A model generated the notes under the pieces. The model worked only from the letters and a program-made list of their open reading frames with translations. It had not been told where the DNA came from and ran no database searches. Of a stretch of DNA of 64,000 nucleotides, positions 1-12,135 are shown one piece after another. Positions within the stretch are counted from its first letter, which is position 1. The number at the start of each line of letters is the position of its first letter. The translations under genes were made by a program, and so were the position numbers. Source of the DNA: Coprinellus micaceus (lineage: Eukaryota; Basidiomycota; Agaricomycetes; Agaricales; Psathyrellaceae); assembly GCA_951394405.1 (NCBI GenBank), contig OX596344.1:372001-436000 (forward strand), read 5' to 3'.

Positions 1-240
1 GGGTGTCGGCTCAAGGCTGTGGGGACATGAGAAGTGTCTCAGTCGGCTTCGAGCACTGAGCTTGCGGTCATCAGGCGAGAATGCGAAGCTGTAGGTGATG
101 ATGGGGGGAGGACACAAGAAGAGGTTTGATGGCCGCTTTGACCAGTTGGCTTGGACTCTCATCACAACCACCACCTCGACTCTCGTCTCAACCCTTCCCC
201 TACGACACTCGAATTTACACTAAGCTGTGGCTCCTTGTTG
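1..240 (+). repeat. P-module 5' fragment, CpG-poor
   Basis: The stretch from about 60 to 230 matches the start of the P-module at 17.57-17.72 kb: both contain a 'gaggtttgatggcc' core followed by a CT-rich segment ending near 'cgaatacac' or its decayed form. CpGs of the other copies are mostly TG or CA here. I see no open gene. Its orientation matches all other P-module copies. The module is not followed further to the right here, so this is a truncated copy. Confidence 0.35.
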
Positions 241-817
241 CTTGCTCTATCATACTGCCCACCCAATGTGCCACGAAGACCAATTGAACTCTAATTCAGT
301 TCTAATGCTCGGACCCCAGATCCAAAGCCCTGGCTATTGGCTACAAGGTGAAGGGGTGGGCACCAAGGACGATGGTAGGGTTTGAATCACATTTGGTTTT
401 ATGTTCATGAGGTGGAGATGTAGTACTGAATGAGAGTCACAGAGAGTTCGCAGGCAGATGGAGGGTAGTACCGTGTTGGGGGATGTGTTGTAGGTGGAGA
501 CAGGTCCAGTTAATCTGGGTCCATTTAGTCTGGTTCTAGTAATGAGCTGAGGATGACGTACCTCAACTGAACTCAGTGGTCAATGAGCCACAAAGACAGG
601 GTAGAACTGGAGCAGGTGAGGGGCGTTTATGGGGTCTTAAATCACACATTGTTTGCCTAGCCGTTACCCTCATGGCTATCAAGTTCGTTCACTTTTGTTG
701 GGCCAAGTGGTCTCGCTTCAAGCGGTTTGATTCATATTGGATATTTGCTGAGAATTTCCATGTTATACCCCACACCCCTCACAGGTGACTGGGGGTGGTG
801 CCAAAGGGAGTTGACTG

Positions 818-1260
818 GCATGCAATATGAGGGAAGGAGGCAAGGGTTGCTTGATGGCCAGTTTGACTCACTGAGACTATTGATCTGTTCCCTTATTGGG
901 ATCTCCAAGTCAGCCCCTGCAACTCTTTTTCTCTTGACGATGTTCAGCTGCTACTACACTTCTCCAACCTCTCAGAACCGCAGCCTTTCTTCACCCCACC
1001 TCTTCCATACAACTCACTGATGACAAGACACTGTCCAGTAAATGTCAGCCTCCCCAGGAGCAAACAGACCAAGCCACCCCTATAGTTTTCCCCCTCATCG
1101 CTCCCTCGGACCTCTGTCAGCTCCTGTCCCTGTCTTTTCATCAATCTTTCTTCCCTCAGCTTCCCTTCATTAACTTGGGGGCCATGTCCAAATGGTCTTA
1201 CAGCCCTGGCTCACCTTCTCTCAACAACACAATGACCAACCCCATAAGGCTAGAAATTGG
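818..1260 (+). repeat. Decayed copy of the 15.3/22.3-kb block
   Basis: This segment aligns by eye with 15,298-15,720 and 22,275-22,710. It shares the order 'tttgatggcc', 'gatctgttcccttat', 'ctccaagtcagcc', 'ctttttctctcgatga', and later 'ccttctctc.acaac.caatgac'. In the other two copies the block holds a conserved 79-codon frame next to MAD1-like fragments. Here the frame is destroyed and CpG sites are largely lost. No MAD1-like sequence follows it, so the capture junction is absent or eroded. Confidence 0.45.
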
Positions 1261-1397
1261 TGTTCTTGCTAGCAACTCTACCCACCACAACGTCCTCAAC
1301 TCACCCCCCTTCCCCCCCTTCTTCTTCCTGGTCTACCTCAGTCCATCTGCCAACTCACTCCCTCTCCTATTATACACAATTCTCTGCATTGGACATG

Positions 1398-1480
1398 GCC
1401 CCAGCCGCTGCTTCTGCGCCAGGCAACTCCATCACAGTACATAACCCCAAGTCCCGACAATGTGGATTGGGCCCTCTGTA
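1398..1480 (+). other. Possible stranded first exon
   Basis: An ATG at 1,398 opens a 28-codon frame (begins MAPAAASAPGNS) that ends exactly at a good 5' splice site (CTCT|GTAAGT at about 1,479). A plausible acceptor (TTTGGATAG) lies at about 1,555-1,563, and a TATA-like stretch (cctattatacacaa) about 30 bp upstream. This is the layout of a fungal first exon, but no coding continuation is recognisable after the acceptor and I do not recognise the peptide. It may be a captured exon; the evidence is weak. Confidence 0.22.
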
Positions 1481-1563
1481 AGTGACGAGCTCTCCAGCAC
1501 ATTCTATCCCTCTTCATGTCCCCCCTTTCCAACTGTCAACTCTGCCTCTCTGTTCTTTGGATA

Positions 1564-2700
1564 GCCCCTCATCCTCTTCCCCGATCAGCCGCCTCATTCA
1601 CCTGCATTGCCCCCCAATCCTTGGTACAACCTGTCTTGACATCTGTTGTGAAGAATTGGTTCTTTGAGGATGGTGAAAGTCAAAGGTCTCACCACTATGA
1701 GAAACCTGAACCCATCACAGATATCCCCCATCCAGCTCTGTGAATAGAGACCATCAGATGTCAAAAATGTTTTCAAAATTGTGTTTTGATGGTGGGGGAT
1801 TGAGCTTGATGCTGTTAACCAACTCTCTCCCTTGAGATTGATGGTGGACCTAGGGAAAGGGTGAAGGCAAGGTATAAGAACCCCAGGCAATCACATGGAG
1901 ACCAAGTTGTCACTTTCCAGATCCCTCTTGCAAATGCTGTCCTCCCATGCAATGGGATTGTTTACTTGATGTTGGGTCGAAATATTAGTATGGCTTCCTC
2001 TCCTCACAACACTATCCCACCTCTTTGAATCCCTACAGTCACCACTCTCCTTTCCCAACAAATTCCTCATGGTGAACCCTCTCAGTTGTCCCCACATCAG
2101 CAGTGCTGAAATGCCCCACTCAGTTGGTCTCAGATACCATGGTCCTCAAAATCTAGTGATGCAGAAGGGTCATTCAGTGTGAACCGCTACACCCACACTC
2201 TGCCTTGACTCTGTCTGTACCCACACTCACTGCAAGGATGCAAAATAAAAGTATGCCTGCTTGGCAGCACTTCAATATTTGACTTGCATAAGGATGGGAA
2301 TGTATTGTTCTCACTGTGCACCCTCAGCCAGCCATGTAAAGTGATGTAGCGCCTGGTGGCTAGCTCTTACCAGCATCAATTCATGTTGATAATTTCAGTG
2401 ATGGCCTTCATTTCACATTCAGCCATTCTCCACACCCTGAACAGTGAACCCTATCCAGATTCAGGGGGAATATCAAGGGTGCCTGTAGTACACAGCACTT
2501 GATCCCATTTCAGGCAGCACAGAGATGATTTGGCACTCTCAAATGGTGTGTATAAACATTGGAGTGCTGCTTAGTTTGTGTTTAAGTTTGTGTTCTTCCC
2601 TTGAATGGGCCGCCAAGCTTTGGCTGAGCTCAAGCTGAGCTTGGTTTAACCTTGGCAAGTGTGTTGAGATCCAGTGGTTTGTTGCTCCATCAAATGAGCC
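1564..2700. other. No gene recognised; CpG-poor decayed DNA
   Basis: Short frames occur on both strands but none is supported by a homologous copy in the window, a splice pattern or a known motif. The base usage is TG/CA-rich with few CpGs, like the rest of 1-4.6 kb. It sits between the decayed block at 0.8-1.26 kb and the 3' flank of the first NACHT copy. Confidence 0.4.
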
Positions 2701-2849
2701 TCACTGAACATGCTGATTTGCACTGGTGTCCTGGCAGTTCCCAGACATCTTCACTGCTCACTCATTGTCACTTGCAGATTGGGTTCCAATTGAAATGTGT
2801 GAAGGTGATTGCAATACATTGATAGGAGACCATGGTATACTTGTCATTA

Positions 2850-3485
2850 CTCTAGCTATTTTCTACTACTGGCCAACACACAGTGCATTCATCAGTACTA
2901 TCCACCTTATGGAACATATCCCAGATGGACACATCTGCCAGTTTATCAAGTTCCACCTCCTCCAGCTTATGAACACACCAGCCAAGCTCCTTTGCTTTAG
3001 CCAAAATCCCTGTCCTCCAATGGATACATGCAGCATGACAATTTGAGCCTGGTGCTTGGGACATTGCAGATTGAGTTGAAGAGGCTGTATTTGAGTCACA
3101 CTGAATTTAAAATGGTTAAGCTGGTGAGTATCTGGATGGTTTTAATATTGGTAGTGACACTTACCCCCATTGCCTGATGAATTCTTGCACATATCCCTTG
3201 AGCCAGCCAGTAGTAAGGTCTCCATTTCTCTCCAGATAATGTAGCACTGTTGGCATTGCCACTGTGAGGTAGGCTTGATCCATCAGAGTAAAGTTCTGAG
3301 AGGGAAACTGTGGTCCACCAAGCCACATCACAGGAGGCAAGCTCAGCCTTGGAGCTCTCACTCAAAGGGGCCAAGGTCTTTAGAGACTCTCCAATGACCA
3401 CCTTGAGCCAGAAAAATGACCTGAGAAATCTGGCAAGATCTGCAGGGGCAGAACAAGGAACAGCAGGTCCCTTATCTAAGGCCAA
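2850..3485 (-). pseudogene. 3' part and flank of NACHT copy 1, out of frame
   Basis: This matches 57,470-58,099 downstream of the second NACHT copy. A minus-strand frame from 3,485 to 3,096 reads LDKGPAVPCSAPADLARF..., nearly the same as the corresponding frame at 58,099-57,731. It continues the C-terminal side of the NACHT protein in a different frame from the main NACHT frame, so it is either a further exon or a frameshifted tail; both copies show the same shift. Farther left, the segment around 2,940-3,030 also aligns with 57,550-57,660. Confidence 0.45.
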
Positions 3486-3492
3486 TGCATGG

Positions 3493-5575
3493 TCACATTA
3501 GCAAATGATAGCACAAAGACAAGAACAGATATGACCCACTTTTTAGGACCACAAAAATTCTTTCTGAAATGAAGGAATCATATGCTGCTTCAGTGACATA
3601 GAGGTCCCCACATCGGGTTGGTGAGGACAAGAAGTCAGCCAGTGATTTGTGGTAAATCGTGATAGGGGAGGAGGTGTTGTTGGGTGGTGGGATAGAGATG
3701 AGGGAAGTGATGGGTCCCAAACGATAACTGAGCTCTCCCTCCACATTTTCAAGGAACTGCCTCCAGAATCTGGCAGTAGAGGTGTCATCAGGTGCATCTT
3801 GATAAAGGGCGGATGTGATGGAGAGGATCCACTTGATGACCAAGTGAGGGTCATCCTGAGTGTTGTGGGCACGCTTGAGGATGTGGTGATACAAAGCGTC
3901 AAGTGTTGCAAAAGGGTTTGTCCCAGCGTTCAGTTGCCCCAACTCCAAGACCTCAGCCAATTGAAGCTGAGGTACACCAGCCTCAACCCATCGAATGATA
4001 GTGGTAGGGACAATGAACTGTCCTGAGGACATTTCAACAAGACGGTTGACGACATGTTCCCCAGGCCACAATGGACTCGATATCTCAGCACAGCGTCGGA
4101 TGTTGGTGAATTTTGACTCAAGGAAGAGCTTAATGTCGGCATCAGGTTCATACTTGGAGTCAAGGAAGAGGTTGATGGTGGAGTCCTGGGCCTTGGTGGC
4201 AAAGAAGTTGCTTATGTTGCGCTCTGGGCGGCTGGTGATGAAGATCTGGAAAGGGAAGGAAGTGCATTGAGAGAGGGTGAGGAGAACAGACAGGATCTCG
4301 ACCTGGTCATCTTCGGATGTCCGTGGGATTTGTCGTTTCGTTGGGTCATCATGCTGCACCGCTACAACTTCATCCAGGCCATCAATGATGATGACCTTGG
4401 GCCAGTCCTCTCTGCCATCCTGGTGAATCATCCGGAAGGGTTCGAGGATAAGACACTCGGCCTGCTCTTGTAGGTTCTTATGGATGATGTCTGGTTGGCC
4501 CTCGATGGTCGTCAGGAGGCATGATTTGAATTTGTGGAGAGTGCGGTTTTGGGACATGTGGTGTGCAAGGGTGAGGATAATACCATCCTTTGAACTCCTA
4601 CTCGGCGAGGGAGAGAACGACGAGAAGAAGAAACTGGCTGCCAGCAGACCTTCACTCTTGCAGGCCGTTGCAACCGAACCAGCGATCGCCGTCTTGCCAC
4701 CACCCACAGGCCCACTTAGCCACATGATCCTTTTTGGTTCATCGTCTCTGTCGCCATGCTTGATCCAACTAACGACGTCCTGACGAACTGCCTTCCGTGT
4801 CTCTTCATGACATTTTGGAGCGTCACAGCGCTCGGCTGAGTCATGGGCAGCGCCGTGGCAGATATGAGGGCTCAGGTCTACGCTCGCGCTTGTGAGTACA
4901 GACCTCAGTAACAGATGAGAAGCTTGAAAACACACATTCGAAAAGAGCCTTTGAATCTCCTGGATTGTTGTTGATAGTCAAGTTTGAGACGGTGAAGTGG
5001 TGAGCGTTTGAGAAGGAACTGGATCCAGAAGGTAGATCAGGGGAAGGGGGTGGACCGGACGCCGCCCTATGAGTCGAGGGCGATAGTCGTGCTCGAGCCT
5101 CGTTGAATGCAGGGCTAGGCGACCGAACGGGCCGTCGACTCGACGCACTGGCCGCGCTATGCCGCTCGTCGGGGTCGTACGCGAAATCGGGTGATCCGTC
5201 GAGGGCGTCATTCGTCCCTGAGTGGGAACCCAACCTTGCGGTTCCACCGGGCGAGGGTCTTCTTGGTCGGGTTCGATGGCCCTCCGAACCAATGAAGGGA
5301 CCCCCGATAGATGGTCTCGGTCGTTCGGCATGTCGCTCTTCGTTCGAGCCTTCGCCACGGCCAAGGTTGGTCATGGACCTGGCGGGCGTAACGACGACGG
5401 TCGGCGGTAAGACCCCGGCGGTAGTGGTTGGAGGAGCGGAACTATATGCAGTCGCTTCTACGCCCTCAGGACGATCGGCGCCAGGGTGTACCGTCGAAGG
5501 TCGTTGTCCGTCCTTCGAACGACTTCTGAACAGACGCTTGACTTTTCGACCGAGCGTACGGAGTGGCGAAGGCAT
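3493..5575 (-). pseudogene. NACHT-domain NTPase, frameshifted copy 1
   Basis: STAND-class NACHT NTPases of mushroom-forming fungi are NLR-like signalling ATPases, often linked to non-self recognition. Two overlapping minus-strand frames carry it: the N-terminal low-complexity part (start chosen at 5,575, MPSPLRTLGRK) and the NTPase part from about 4,905 to 3,493. The latter shows the GAAHDSAERCDAP signature, Walker A GPVGGGKTA, Walker B VIIIDGLDEV and the following FITSRPERNI segment. Comparison with the copy at 58-60 kb places a one-base indel at about 4,905-4,912, just before the conserved GAAHDSAERC region, so the gene is probably dead. Upstream frames to 5,767 are rejected as coding because the two copies differ there by non-triplet indels. 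The 3' half is CpG-poor and the 5' half CpG-rich. No C-terminal WD40, ankyrin or TPR repeats are seen. Confidence 0.75.
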
Positions 5576-5760
5576 GGCTCGAAGAATCGATGAGGATAAA
5601 CTTTGCGAAGGAACAGAAACGGTGAGGCAGATAAGGGAGGAAAGCTTCGTCAGGAGGTGGAGGAGAGGAAGAGAGAGGCAGCGACAGCAGTGCACCGCCC
5701 GCATTCTCAATGAGGCAAGCCTCGTGTTCTCTGTCACAACCCAGATAAGGAACAATGGAC

Positions 5761-5787
5761 GTGACATATGTCACGGGCGCTTAGATT
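5761..5787. promoter_or_regulatory. Conserved TGACATATGTCA-GGGCGCTTA motif
   Basis: A palindromic core TGACATATGTCA is followed by CGGGCGCTTAGATTA. It lies just upstream of the first NACHT copy on the minus strand, and the same sequence is found at the equivalent place at 60,366. Five further relatives with a TGACGTCA-like core end P-modules at 10.17, 13.92, 19.77, 28.29 and 55.90 kb. TGACGTCA is the classical CRE/ATF site, so a shared promoter element is plausible but unproven. Confidence 0.45.
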
Positions 5788-5799
5788 AAAGCATTCCAC

Positions 5800-8075
5800 T
5801 GTCCCCCCTACACACGTCAGCCAGCCGTCCAGGACAGGGGGAACGAACAGACGGGCTCACATTGGAGGGAAACATACTAAGTTCAACGATACGTACATAC
5901 AGGGTATCGAGATGAATGACTAGTATCTAACCACAGCGTCGTCTAGAATCCGACCTCCATCCACCCAATCTACCCATCCCCACTTCCGAGGTAAGACCCT
6001 ACAGCAGCTACTCAGCGCACTCGTCCTCCCCCTTTCCATCTCCCCCACCGCGGCCCAGGCTCGCGCCTACGAGCAAGATCAGCTAGGACTGGAGATCGAA
6101 GGGGGGAGCCTCAGTGGGTTAGGCAAGGCACGAGCGCCCATGTTCTCGACTGAAACGTCAAGCCCGGCGTCCGTTTCGACCGACATAACGGTGACTATAC
6201 CTACATCATCGTAGAGGGGAGAAGTGGGTGTCTCAACGCGAGGCTCCCGCCTTCGAACGTCAGCGTCTTCATCGCCTCAACATCGTCGATATTCGGTCGT
6301 GGGCTGGCACACCCTCGACGAGAACCCCCTTGAGCTCACCGATCTCCTCCAGGCCACCGCTCGACGGAAGGTGTGGAGGAGAGGAAGGAGGTTGCGGAAG
6401 GCCTAGAGACTCGATGGGCGTTTCTTAGGGGCTGTAGGCGCTCGTCTACGGAAATGGATTGGTTAGTGCTCTACTAGCTGAGAATGATAGGGATGGGAGC
6501 GCGCAACGTGGAGTGAAGACCGCTGATTTGGAGAAGGTGGACTCACTAATACACTGGGCGACCGCTCCTCTCCAACACAACCACGCGCGGCGACGGAGAG
6601 GGAAGGTTCCAGCTCGGATCCATTGCCGTTCTGAGCCTTGCCTTGCCTTGCCTTGTCGTGTCGACGTCGGTTCCTCCAACAGAACTTCGGTGGCCTCGCT
6701 CCGTTTGCGGGGGGTAGCCAGGCCCGGAAGTGAGCTTAGCTTGGGTTCTTTGCGATCTTGGTGGAGGGATCTCGTCTAGGGTCCCTATCTCGCCCACATC
6801 TGCATTCGGAATTCTGTCGTACCGCGGCCCCCCTATTGAGCTTGTCCTGGAGGTCGTCGAAATTCGCTCGCCTGCTGGTGGCTTCGGTTCGGCGCGTTCC
6901 GGCGTAAACGACTCGACCTGTTTTGAGCGTGTTAGCTTCCGTCCGGCCCAAGAGATCATGTGGGGGAAGGAAAGACGAGACGCGAGACGTACCTGAGCCT
7001 GCGTACGGCGAAGGTACGAGTGGATTGAGCTGCCCCATTGGCTCGACGACGACCTCACGCTCGAGTAGTTCGCCATCGAACCTACGTGTTCATCCTCCTG
7101 GGTGGGGTGTTGTCCACGGCATTTGAATTCCGTGGTTTGCTTCCTCTAGAGTCGTCCCTCGTCGACCATCAGGCCACCTTGGTATATCGCCGTCATGTAA
7201 ACTCGACGTACTCTCGCTTCGTCCAGCTCGCCCCGTGGGCCCTGCTTCTCCGCCCTCCCCTCTTCCCTTGCCATGTGTACAAAATACCGCTGGTCCAGCC
7301 TTCCTCGATGTCGTACAATTTGGTCCGAGTATCTTGGAGATTTAGTGGTCTTGCAGGAGCTGCCATTCGGGCGAGGTATTTGCGGGCGAAAGGCGAACCT
7401 TTGAAGGCTGCGTGGGGATCAAGGGCTTCGCGTCGAGATGGAGTCTGGTAACACATCCAGCAAGTTGATGCGGGTTTGCGTTGACAGCGTCGATGTCGAG
7501 GAAGTCCTTCGCATGCCGATAAACGGAGGTTCGTCGTCCCTTGGTCACGCAAGGTGAAGCGTGAAGTGGAAGGGAAGAGGAGGGGTGGGTTCCAACGGGA
7601 CGCAGGCTAGCACAGGAATTGCGCCCTAATTATTGCCGTGTGGGTTGAATGCGAGAGGGGACAGTGACCTAAAGGTTCGGCGAACACCGCGGGAATGTGA
7701 CACACAGGGGGCGGTGGGAGACCTTGGATCGTGTTCACAAAGAATGCGCCGGAATCCAGCAGGCGGCGGTGGGGAGGTTAGACCGAGTTCACAATTCTAA
7801 ACTCCGGGCGGGTGTTGTGTTCGCGTTTGAGAGTCCTTGCAGAACTGGGGGAGCTGCGCCGAGGAAATTCGAGGCTGCAAAAGTAGCAAGGATATAGTTA
7901 GTTATGTGGTCTCCCCAGATGAAATGAGACGCACCTCTCTCCAGTTAGCGCCCAGAGTATTCCCCCTCTCCCTCAGAGCATTCGACGAGACTGGGCCCTG
8001 AACTTGTACAGCAGATGCTGTGTACCGGCCATAGTGGTGCTACAACCCAATACTGGCCTAAGGTCGTGCGGAATA
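5800..8075 (-). repeat. M-block copy with exon-like remnants
   Basis: The block aligns along its length with 60,400-62,600 (shared landmarks: cgtcagccagcc at 5,818; acagcagctactcagcgc at 6,001; a 'gagatcatgtggggaaggaaagacgagacgcgagacg' region at 6,953; and 'cattcgacgag' at 7,980). On the minus strand several splice-like junctions (for example GAGAGAG|GTGCGTC at about 7,935) suggest an eroded multi-exon gene. Frames are short and differ between copies, so I do not call a protein. A (CCTTG)4 run lies at about 6,636-6,656. Confidence 0.45.
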
Positions 8076-10173
8076 GCGATGATGAGGGGAGGAGGCAAGT
8101 TGTCTGATCGAGGTTTGATGGGCGCTTCAACCAGCTTGGGCTCTTCCCACCACGACCACCCATCCTCAATGCTTCTGGCTCTCTCTTCTCTCTCTCCGCT
8201 ATTCTGTCAACCTCTCCTCAACGCACCACAGCGACGACTCACGTCATACTCGAGCCCCAGCACTCGAATATCCTGTCCAAAGCTGCCTTTCGTTCCTGGA
8301 TGACCCACGGCGGTACACCGAGCGAACGATTTGACGCATTTCGAAGACCGCAACGCGTTCTCCGTGACCTTCCCGCTCAACCCTGTAGGCGCCAACACTT
8401 CGGCGCGATGAGAGAGCAATGCGGACGCGGCAATACACTACGCCGGTTGCCCTTTCCTCGTTCAAGACCCCCGCCAATTTTCCCGTTTTCTCGACTGCGA
8501 TAAGTAGCAGGTTTCAGGAAGTGGAGAAAGCAAGACTGGTGCGTTCATGGCAGTCTCACCGCCAGTCAGAAGCTCATCGTTTTCTATCGAAACCTCGACG
8601 GGTGACGGGATACCGCCATACACGACCGACGCTATCGCTCACAAGCCGTTACATGCCGATCCGCCTCAGCCCTCTTGCTCCCATAATCTCCTCAGCACTC
8701 GACGCCTTCCGATACAACCGTGAAATTGTCGCTATCGCGAGCTCCCGATAGCCCAAGAACTTCGCCAGGTTCAACCCAAGTAGACTTTCCTACGGAACCC
8801 GCTGGTACGGCCTACCGGCATTCTACTTCTGGCTATGCCAGGGCCAGACAGGCATGAGGTGAGGGTCTTGGGACTGTAACTGTTGCAGAACGTTGAAGCG
8901 AATACAACTTGCTAGTCCAAGCCACGAGTGTCGGTGCCGATATCCGGTACGTACCCCCATACGTTGAACTGTACCCAGCACTAACGGTGACGCAGCTCCG
9001 TTATTTCGTTAGTACCCCCTGATGGAGCCCCTCTTCGAGCTTCGAGCGGACGACTCCCCTATTATCATTCTCTGAGGGAGTTATAAGGCCGCGATCAGAC
9101 AGTGACACCAAGGTAAACCCTTCCCAGTCTTCTCTCCGATCACCAAGAACGTTCTTGTGCTAACCACGCTGAACAGGCCCAAACGCACGCCCTTACCACC
9201 CTCAAAGTCGCCTATCCCCATGCACTGTCTCTACCCAGAACCGAGGCGTCTACGTCCCCATACCCGCAGTTCCCCTGCTACGCACATGCGCCCCGCCAGC
9301 CCATGTACCTACAGCCACGACCAACTCGGCCAACATACCGAACGAGCTGGAGGTCGCCGTCTCTGAGAAGACCACGGCTATGCGGGCAACCCAAGATTCT
9401 TCCTCCTGTCCCGCCGACAATAACGGTCCGTCACTATCTACTAAGCAAACCGTCCCGATGCAGTTCATCTCAACATCGGTGTCTTCGATGCGTGCGGCGG
9501 CGTAGACCGACGCGGAGGTGTATCCAGCGGTGCGTATGACTGTAAGCTCACCATATATCATGAATTATGGGGCGAGATGCCGACGAGACCCACAGATAGG
9601 ATCGCGAGTCCGTCAAATTACCGTACACCGAGCTCACCTGGAAGCCCGTCGGGTGTCTAACTATACCATGGAGCTTCGAAACCGCTTGTATAATCCCCCT
9701 CGTCTGGCTCAAGTAGAGGTGTATTCACTTACTCCGGGTGAGTACATCTTTCTATTCACTCGTACCTTATGTTCACGTTCTTTGCCACTCGACAGCGAGG
9801 CCCCTCAACCCGCCTTACCTCTCCACCGACACCACTGGCCGCCACACCACCGCCGTCAACCCTCGGCATCCTCAGAGAACGATGGGTACCCCTCGCAGGT
9901 GATTCTCAGTGGTAGAATATAACCGAGAGTGCGATTGCTGAAGTTTTATGCTGCTTGTTTTCACGATTTCGTTGAGCTACAAAACTTTGGAGCGTTTCAG
10001 TCGAACTGTTGGCGTATGGACTCTGCTAGCGCTCCTTTGGTCTTCTGTACTTACATTATGTGTGGAATATAAAAACGTGTTGCTTTTCACTCCCTAACGT
10101 TCCCGTAACCGGTGGACACGAGCGCGGTATTCCTCCCTGGCTATTCGGAGCCAGCATTGGCGGGGCTTCTGTA
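8076..10173 (+). repeat. P-module copy 1
   Basis: It starts at 'gatgaggggaggaggcaag...tttgatgggcgc' and ends at the TGACGTCA motif at 10,174. The same order of landmarks appears in other copies: CT-rich 'cattc/caacctctcctcaa' segment, 'cgacgactcacgtcat', a tract ending in an acceptor-like site, an 'ccaaggtaaaccc...' donor-like junction at about 9,110, and the terminal motif. Open frames are short. This copy is closest to the one at 26.1-28.3 kb (matching 'cgacactcgaatncccngtcc' and the 'gcgatttcg..gagctacaaaac.ttgg.gcgtttc' stretch at 9,966). Confidence 0.45.
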
Positions 10174-10192
10174 TGACGTCACGGGCGCCTAA
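10174..10192. promoter_or_regulatory. TGACGTCA-CGGGCGCCTAA motif
   Basis: Perfect 8-bp palindrome TGACGTCA followed by CGGGCGCCTAA, at the right end of P-module copy 1. It belongs to the same seven-member set as 5,761, 13,919, 19,771, 28,285, 55,904 and 60,366. Confidence 0.45.
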
Positions 10193-10249
10193 CAGCTCGT
10201 CCCCATTCCAAGGTATGTTCGTAGGTGACTTTGAAAGGAACAGCGGTAA

Positions 10250-12135
10250 AAATGAGGGGGACACATAAGCTATCTATTCAATGCATACGACAAGAACGCC
10301 GCCTACATTTCCAATGCTTCAACTAGTATGTACAGACAAGAACCAAGAGCGAACGTACGGCGCATCTGGTCCCCACCCAGCTTGTCCTCCTCCCGTCAGT
10401 GAAACCCCGACAGATCCATGTCGTTCATGAAGCGCAGTGACCTCCAGGCCAGAGCTTGGTGTTCTCCGCAACAGGGCTTCTTGAGCACGATGGTTGTAGC
10501 TCAGCAGGGGGAGATCTCCTCCAACGACCCCAACGTCTTCCAGTTCGCCCTCGCCCTCGCGCTGCACCACCTGGCCGACCTCGTCCTTACGGCAGCTGAA
10601 CCTCGTTTGTCAGCATGTGGGTTATATTTGAGGAGTTCCAACGCCTAACTGAACCTGCCCAGGTGCGTTAGCTTCTGTACACCCTCCTCGAGCATGGACG
10701 AGAAGAGGGGTAAAAGCGCACTCTGCAACTGCGATACAAGTGACCTCCCCCGGCTGTGATAACAATAGACACAAGACTGGCTGATTTGGCGTCGGATGCG
10801 ACTCCCCTTCCGTCGGCGTGGTCCGCTGCGTTCAGATTTCTCAGTCTTGTTCAATCTAGAATCATCCGTCAGCCTTCCGTATCCCTTACTACCCATCTTG
10901 GGACGCTTTTGTGAAGGGGATTCAACGCACCATCGTCACATGAACATCGCTTCCGGGTACTCCCCGTTCCCCTGCACGAAATGCCGTCGCACCGAACCTC
11001 TCGCATTCCGAGCCTCTCGACAGCTTGCCTCCGTGCAGCTTTGCTCGGGTGTCTTGGAGGTTGATTGGGCCTGGAAGGGCTGGCATTCGAGCGAGGCGTG
11101 TAAGGGGACCGAGGCGAACATATAGCCTTCCGTTGGGGTCGACATCTTGGAGCTGAGAGCTGGGGTCTGGCCTATCGCCCGTCGTGGATGTGTGATAGGC
11201 TGGAGGTCGTCAAGGGAGATCCGTGCACTGAGGGACGGATGTTTTTCTTCGCCCACGGTAAAGCGAGAAGTAGAAAGGTGGACTTGGAGGAGGGGTATGG
11301 CCCAACGGGGTGAGAGGAGGCTTGACGAGGAGGGGGCGGTCTTTAGGGCTGGAAGCGACAGGAGGGAGCCCATAGCTGTAGCGAAGTCCACAGGGAAGGG
11401 ATACATGGAGAATGAATGCGCGAGAGCCCCAATGTCGAGGACAATAATAGCGTTTGGGTCGCGCTCGCGCAGTCGACGTGAGATGGATAGCGGTAAGGGA
11501 CCACAGCGTGAAGGCGCGTTTGAAGTGGTCTGCTTGAAACGACTATCGGTGGGCGGGGTTCAGGACGGTATGTTTTCCTCGAGCGAAGAATATCTAGTCG
11601 GTTCGTGTCAAAACGTCTCCTGTTGCACCTCCCCACAGCGAATGAAACTCACCTTTGCACCCGAAGTGCCCCATCTCCCTCATACGACTGGACGCGTTCG
11701 CGGCGGCTCACGAACTGCTGTGAGTTTGCATCGCAAATTGTGTTGGCGGTTTGGGGAATTCAGTCAGGATGTTGACGGAGCTAGCCCGGTGGGAGGGAGA
11801 GTAGTGGCCGCAGGTCGCGTTGAGGCAAGTGTAATCGACACGAGTACAGGTAGATCGCGTCGAAGGGGGTCGGATTACAAAGGAAAGGGGAGAACTAAGT
11901 CAGGTCATTCTCAGCCTCCCGTTGTAACAAGGAAACATAACGCACCTCTGTCCAACTTTGCGGACACAAAGGGTCCACCGCGTTCGCAGGTATAGTACTC
12001 AAGATGGCCACGTCCAGATCCGAGATTCCTAGACTGCGGTTGCTGGGTTGAGGATAGCTACGCTATGGTTCCTCTTACTTGGCGACTGGAGACATCGAGT
12101 CGAGAGGAGGATGGTCATGTGGGAGATTGTGTGGA
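10250..12135 (-). repeat. M-block copy with splice-like remnants
   Basis: Landmarks shared with the block after 13,940: 'tctattcaatgcata..acaagaacgccg' at 10,273, and the 'ttggaggttgattgggcctggaagg..tggcattcgagcgaggcgtg' region at about 11,053, which also occurs near 7,330 and 61,850. A 282-codon plus-strand frame (11,147-11,995) and a 156-codon minus frame exist, but neither is conserved in the sister blocks, so I treat them as chance frames in CpG-rich DNA. Exon-like minus-strand junctions occur near 11,650 and 11,945. Confidence 0.35.

Noticed and set aside
2245..2320. U6 snRNA-like start (gcctgcttggcagcac ... aaggatg)
   Set aside because: Only the 5' hairpin-like part and a short AAGGATG word match; the central conserved ACAGAGA region is missing and the spacing is about 30 nt too short.
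11147..11995. 282-codon plus-strand frame
   Set aside because: Not conserved in sister M-blocks, no motif, CpG-rich DNA makes chance open frames common.
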